From an uncultured bacterium (GTDB taxonomy: Bacteria; Bacteroidota; Ignavibacteria; Kapaibacteriales; UBA4661): DNA of 46,521 nt. The translations under genes were made by a program, and so were the position numbers. The number at the start of each line of letters is the position of its first letter. Within the stretch, counting starts at the first letter, position 1. Positions 42,730 through 46,521 of the stretch are shown here, piece by piece. The stretch spans positions 1 to 46,521 of the forward strand of contig CALCNX010000078.1 of the NCBI GenBank assembly GCA_937899715.1, read 5' to 3'. The notes under the pieces were generated by a model, which worked only from the letters and a program-made list of their open reading frames with translations, was not told where the DNA came from and did no database searches.

Positions 42730-45700
42730 ATGAAGATTCAACGCCGTTTTACGCAAGCGGGCGTAAACGTCTATGACCAATTTGAATACACTTATCGCGC
42801 ATCTACGTTGCGCAATACCGATGGTTCGGTCGTGTTTCAAATGAGCGACATCGAAGTACCGAAGCAGTGGTCTCAGGTTGCCACCGATATTTTGGCACAG
42901 AAGTATTTCCGTAAAGCTGGCGTACCTGAAGTGGACGCTGACGGTAAGCCCGTATTGGATGAAAACGGCAAACAGAAGACTGGTGCGGAGCGTTCGGTAA
43001 AGCAGGTTGTCCATCGCCTGGCAGGGTGTTGGCGCTTTTGGGGGGAACAGTACGGCTATTTTGATTCAGCCGACGATGCGCAGGCTTTTTACGACGAGAG
43101 CGCATATATGCTGCTCCGGCAGATGGCAGCGCCAAATTCTCCGCAGTGGTTCAATACAGGGTTGAACTTTGCATATGGTATTACAGGTAAGTCCCAAGGA
43201 CATTTTTATGTTGACCCCGGGACGAAAAAACTTGTTGCTTCTAAAGACGCTTATACGCATCCGCAGCCACACGCGTGTTTTATCCAGTCTGTCGAGGACG
43301 ATTTGGTTAATGATGGTGGTATTTTCGACCTTGCTGTGCGTGAGGCTCGTATTTTCAAATATGGCTCCGGCACGGGTACGAACTTTTCATCCCTTCGTGC
43401 TTCGGGTGAAAAACTCTCCGGTGGTGGCTCCTCGTCTGGTCTGATGAGCTTTTTGAAAATTTACGATCGTGCTGCGGGCGCTATCAAGTCCGGCGGAACT
43501 ACGCGCCGTGCTGCGAAAATGGTTATTCTGAACGCAGACCATCCGGATATCGAAGAATTTATTGAATGGAAAGCAAAAGAAGAAGAAAAAGTGGCAGCTC
43601 TCGTGTCCGGCTCAAAATTAACGGCTCGTGCGCTGCAATCCGTGATGGATGCTGCTTTGGCTGGTGGGACGGATATGAAGGCAAACGCTGACCTTGCGAG
43701 TGCTGTTCGCAAAGCCGTTGCCCTGGAAGTACCGCAAAGCTATATCTTCCGCACATTGGCTCTTGTTGAGCAAGGCTTCACAACACTTGATTTTGACACC
43801 TTTGATACACATTACGAGTCCGAAGCCTATAACACAGTAAGCGGGCAAAACTCCAACAACACCGTCCGGGTAACGGCTGAGTTTATGCAAGCTGTGGTCG
43901 AGGATAAAGAATGGAATCTTATCAAACGCACAACGGGCGGCGTTGCAAAAACTATCCGTGCCCGTGACTTATGGCACAAAATAGCCGTAAGCGCGTGGAA
44001 ATCTGCTGATCCGGGACTTCAGTACGATACAACTATCAATGAATGGCATACTTGTCCGGCGGATGGGCGTATCAACGGCTCTAATCCTTGCTCAGAGTAT
44101 ATGTTCTTGGACGATACCGCGTGTAACCTTGCTAGTTTGAATCTTGCGCATTTCGTCGAAGAAGACGGTACGTTTAAAGTGGATGATTTCAAGCACGGGG
44201 CACGTATTTGGACGACAATTCTGGAAATTTCTGTGCTGATGGCGCAGTTCCCTTCCAAGCGCATTGCCGAACTCAGTTATAAATTCCGTACACTGGGGCT
44301 TGGTTTCGCTAATCTTGGTACAATTTTGATGACGCAAGGCGTTCCTTACGATTCCCCGAAAGGCTTGGCTATTGCTGGTGCTATCTCGGCTTTGATGACG
44401 GGCGAAGCGTATGCTACGTCCGCCGAAATTGCGAAAGAACAAGGAGCATTTCCGGGTTATGAACCGAATAAAGAAGCGATGCTGCGTGTTATGCGCAATC
44501 ATCGCCGTGCAGCATACAATATGGCGGAAAACCAATACGAAGGTCTTAGCGTCAAACCAATGGGTATTAATCACGAACTTTGCCCGCCAAACCTTATGGC
44601 GGCTGCCCGCGATGCGTGGGACAGGGTCGTAGAACTTGGCGAACAATATGGTTTCCGCAACGCACAAACGACCGTTATTGCGCCCACTGGAACGATAGGC
44701 TTGCTTATGGATTGCGATACCACAGGCGTAGAGCCGGATTTTGCTATTGTCAAGTTCAAAAAACTTGCCGGTGGCGGATACTTCAAAATTGTCAATCAAT
44801 CTGTTCATATCGCGTTATTGCGTTTGGGCTACACGGCGCAGCAAATTGAGGATATTGAGAAATATTGCAAAGGACGCGGGACGTTGACGGGTTGTCCGCA
44901 TATCAATCGCCAAGCACTGAAAGAAAAGGGCTTTACACCTGAGGCGTTGGATGCGATTGAGAAACAACTTGATGCCGTGTTTGATGTGAAATTTGCACTT
45001 AATAAGTGGTCGCTTGGCGACGATTTCTGCAAAACAACACTGAATTTCACGGAAGAGCAGTTGAACGATTATAGCTTTAATATGCTGGAAGCACTTGGCT
45101 TCACACGGCAGCAAATTGACGAAGCAAATGAGTACATCTGCGGCACGATGACCGTCGAAGGCGCTCCACATCTCAAAGACGAGCATTTGCCGGTATTTGA
45201 CTGTGCGAATAAATGCGGCGCAAAAGGACAACGCTACATCGCATATATGGCACACGTCCGCATGATGGCGGCGGTGCAGCCATTTATTTCCGGTGCGATT
45301 TCCAAAACCGTGAATATGCCCTCAGAAGCAAGTATTGATGAGGTTGCGGCGGTATATATGGAATCATGGAAATTAGGCGTGAAAGCAAATGCGCTCTACC
45401 GCGATGGTTCTAAACTCTCACAACCGCTTAACAGCACCGCTGCAAGCGACCTTGACGAGATTCTCATGCTCGGTGACGAGGAAACACTGGATGAAACCAA
45501 GGGACCAAAAGAAGTACAAATGCAAATTGTCGAAAAGGTCTATCATCGCGCACAGCGCCGCCGTCTGCCGAAAAAGCGGACGGGTCACATCCGTGAAGGT
45601 TATGTGGGCGGACACAAAGTATTTCTACGCACAGGAGAGTTTGAAGATGGTTCGCTCGGCGAGATTTTCATTGATATGTACAAAGAAGGCGCTTCATTCA

Positions 45701-46206
45701 AGGGCTTACTAAACTGTTTTGCGGTTCTTGCCTCGAAATCCCTTCAGTACGGTATGCCGCTCGAAGAGCTTGTTGAAACCTTTACCTTCACGCGCTTTGA
45801 GCCTGCGGGCTTTGTAGAAGGGCATGAAGCAATTAAAAACGCAACATCCATTTTGGATTACGTGTTCCGCTCCGTAGGCTACGACTACCTCAAGCGCAAC
45901 GATTTTGTTCATGTCAAGGCAGTAGATGAGCCGCCCGTGAGCAATAAAACTGCTTCACCGGAGTTGGGTAATCCTGCCTCTAGTATAGCGACAACGGTTA
46001 TGCCGGAATCAGCGCTTGCAGAAGTTGCTTTCAGCAATGGTGGGGCGACGGGTTCCAATGGGAACGGGCGTACTGCGCAAGTAGTAGAGGCAAAGGCAAA
46101 GGGCTACACAGGTGAGCAGTGCTCCAACTGTGGTTCAATGCGCGTCAAGCGGAACGGGTCGTGTACGGTATGTGATGATTGTGGAACAACGAGTGGTTGT
46201 TCGTAA
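42730..46206 (+). CDS. nrdJ: Adenosylcobalamin-dependent ribonucleotide reductase (class II)
   Basis: The 1158-residue enzyme makes deoxyribonucleotides with coenzyme B12 radical chemistry and no oxygen requirement. Visible elements are the redox pair Cys183 (HACFIQS) and Cys465 (DDTACNLASLNL), and the radical triad Asn452-x-Cys454-x-Glu456 (SNPCSE). The Cys-rich tail (CSNCGS...CTVCDDCG...GCS) hands electrons to the active site. The N-terminus has no ATP-cone. A lysine/alanine-rich insertion at about 281-340 is longer than in small class II enzymes. GGAG lies shortly before the ATG. The 256-bp region upstream, shared with the divergent TPR gene, shows no B12 riboswitch or NrdR box that I can recognise. 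Confidence 0.96.
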   Translation: MKIQRRFTQAGVNVYDQFEYTYRASTLRNTDGSVVFQMSDIEVPKQWSQVATDILAQKYFRKAGVPEVDADGKPVLDENGKQKTGAERSVKQVVHRLAGCWRFWGEQYGYFDSADDAQAFYDESAYMLLRQMAAPNSPQWFNTGLNFAYGITGKSQGHFYVDPGTKKLVASKDAYTHPQPHACFIQSVEDDLVNDGGIFDLAVREARIFKYGSGTGTNFSSLRASGEKLSGGGSSSGLMSFLKIYDRAAGAIKSGGTTRRAAKMVILNADHPDIEEFIEWKAKEEEKVAALVSGSKLTARALQSVMDAALAGGTDMKANADLASAVRKAVALEVPQSYIFRTLALVEQGFTTLDFDTFDTHYESEAYNTVSGQNSNNTVRVTAEFMQAVVEDKEWNLIKRTTGGVAKTIRARDLWHKIAVSAWKSADPGLQYDTTINEWHTCPADGRINGSNPCSEYMFLDDTACNLASLNLAHFVEEDGTFKVDDFKHGARIWTTILEISVLMAQFPSKRIAELSYKFRTLGLGFANLGTILMTQGVPYDSPKGLAIAGAISALMTGEAYATSAEIAKEQGAFPGYEPNKEAMLRVMRNHRRAAYNMAENQYEGLSVKPMGINHELCPPNLMAAARDAWDRVVELGEQYGFRNAQTTVIAPTGTIGLLMDCDTTGVEPDFAIVKFKKLAGGGYFKIVNQSVHIALLRLGYTAQQIEDIEKYCKGRGTLTGCPHINRQALKEKGFTPEALDAIEKQLDAVFDVKFALNKWSLGDDFCKTTLNFTEEQLNDYSFNMLEALGFTRQQIDEANEYICGTMTVEGAPHLKDEHLPVFDCANKCGAKGQRYIAYMAHVRMMAAVQPFISGAISKTVNMPSEASIDEVAAVYMESWKLGVKANALYRDGSKLSQPLNSTAASDLDEILMLGDEETLDETKGPKEVQMQIVEKVYHRAQRRRLPKKRTGHIREGYVGGHKVFLRTGEFEDGSLGEIFIDMYKEGASFKGLLNCFAVLASKSLQYGMPLEELVETFTFTRFEPAGFVEGHEAIKNATSILDYVFRSVGYDYLKRNDFVHVKAVDEPPVSNKTASPELGNPASSIATTVMPESALAEVAFSNGGATGSNGNGRTAQVVEAKAKGYTGEQCSNCGSMRVKRNGSCTVCDDCGTTSGCS

Positions 46207-46243
46207 TCTCTGTGGTATAGTTTTTGAGCGGAAAGCCTTGTTT

Positions 46244-46279
46244 AAAGCCCGGATACAGATAAGCGGTATTCGGGCTTTT
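46244..46279 (+). terminator. nrdJ: Rho-independent terminator after nrdJ
   Basis: A 13-bp stem (46244-46256 with 46266-46278), with one G-T pair, has a 9-base loop. It starts with AAAGCCCG and ends in CGGGCTTTT. It begins 38 bp after the nrdJ stop. Confidence 0.75.
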
Positions 46280-46280
46280 G

Positions 46281-46521
46281 TGTTATGTAGTTCATTCAAA
46301 GGGCTGATAAAGTCTAGTGTTGAGTTATCAAGTTCACGATAGAACAATCGGGGGTGAGTGTACAAAGCAGGATATTGTCATAAAATTAGGAGGAGGTGAT
46401 TGGATTATCAGGTACAATTGAGAGCAAATTCTGGGTATAATTGAGTCATTTATGAGCAGTAATTGTAGGAGCAGTGATACAAAAGTGGAAGTAAAGTGCA
46501 AAAAAGTATATTTTTTTTTAT
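46281..46521. other. AT-rich non-coding end of the window
   Basis: No reading frame of useful length is present after the nrdJ terminator. The stretch holds GGAGGTGAT (46392-46400), a full complement of the 16S rRNA 3' end. It also holds several AATTGAG-type repeats and a run of nine T near the right edge. It may be a leader or promoter region for a gene beyond the window, but this cannot be decided here. Confidence 0.4.

Overview
The window (46.5 kb, mid-range GC) is a chromosomal stretch of a Gram-negative bacterium. An outer membrane is indicated by lpxB, two lysophospholipid/lipid-A-type acyltransferases, a DUF5916 outer-membrane-type protein and several signal peptides. The gene content suggests the Bacteroidota/Chlorobiota (FCB) neighbourhood: zapA close to rny, a secreted Tricorn protease, DUF5916, LytS/LytTR, class II NrdJ, and many genes without a clear Shine-Dalgarno. 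This placement is inference. No rRNA, tRNA or CRISPR array was seen.

Layout. 1-5.2 kb: a von Willebrand A protein and a long coiled-coil protein on the plus strand, then a minus-strand pair of ion-channel genes (TMEM175-type and bestrophin-type) preceded by the C-terminal stump of a DUF481-like outer membrane protein, and a small two-helix membrane protein closed by a strong hairpin. 5.3-8.7 kb: a chemoreceptor, an AraC regulator and an F420-reductase-like dehydrogenase. 9-12.2 kb: zapA, a structured non-coding region with its own promoter (6S RNA candidate), a short-chain dehydrogenase and rny. 12.5-17.1 kb: a secreted Tricorn protease and a CAP-domain secreted protein, divergent. 17.2-21.6 kb: dnaX with an A11 slippage site, purF and a methyltransferase.

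21.6-23.2 kb is an accessory patch: an MNT/HEPN toxin-antitoxin pair, a decayed second copy of the MNT gene start, and an AT-rich lipoprotein gene. 23.2-29.1 kb carries housekeeping and envelope genes: rhomboid protease, UPF0502 protein, hotdog protein, inositol-phosphatase-like enzyme, YdjM-like membrane protein, and a minus-strand block of lpxB, DUF374 and a PlsC-like acyltransferase. 29.2-33.6 kb: a DUF58 protein, then a minus-strand operon of ureohydrolase, Rieske oxygenase and amino-acid permease that looks like an uptake-and-breakdown pathway for a nitrogenous compound. A 131-bp palindromic MITE-like element separates it from a doxX-lytS-lytR operon with ATGA overlaps. 36-42.5 kb: a DUF5916 protein, an unknown protein and a 1082-residue TPR protein. 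42.7-46.2 kb: cobalamin-dependent ribonucleotide reductase nrdJ and its terminator.

Start codons were chosen by hand. Where a longer reading frame opens only with TTG or GTG, the internal ATG that matches the family start was preferred, and this is noted in the entries. Function calls rest on motif recognition, with no database search.
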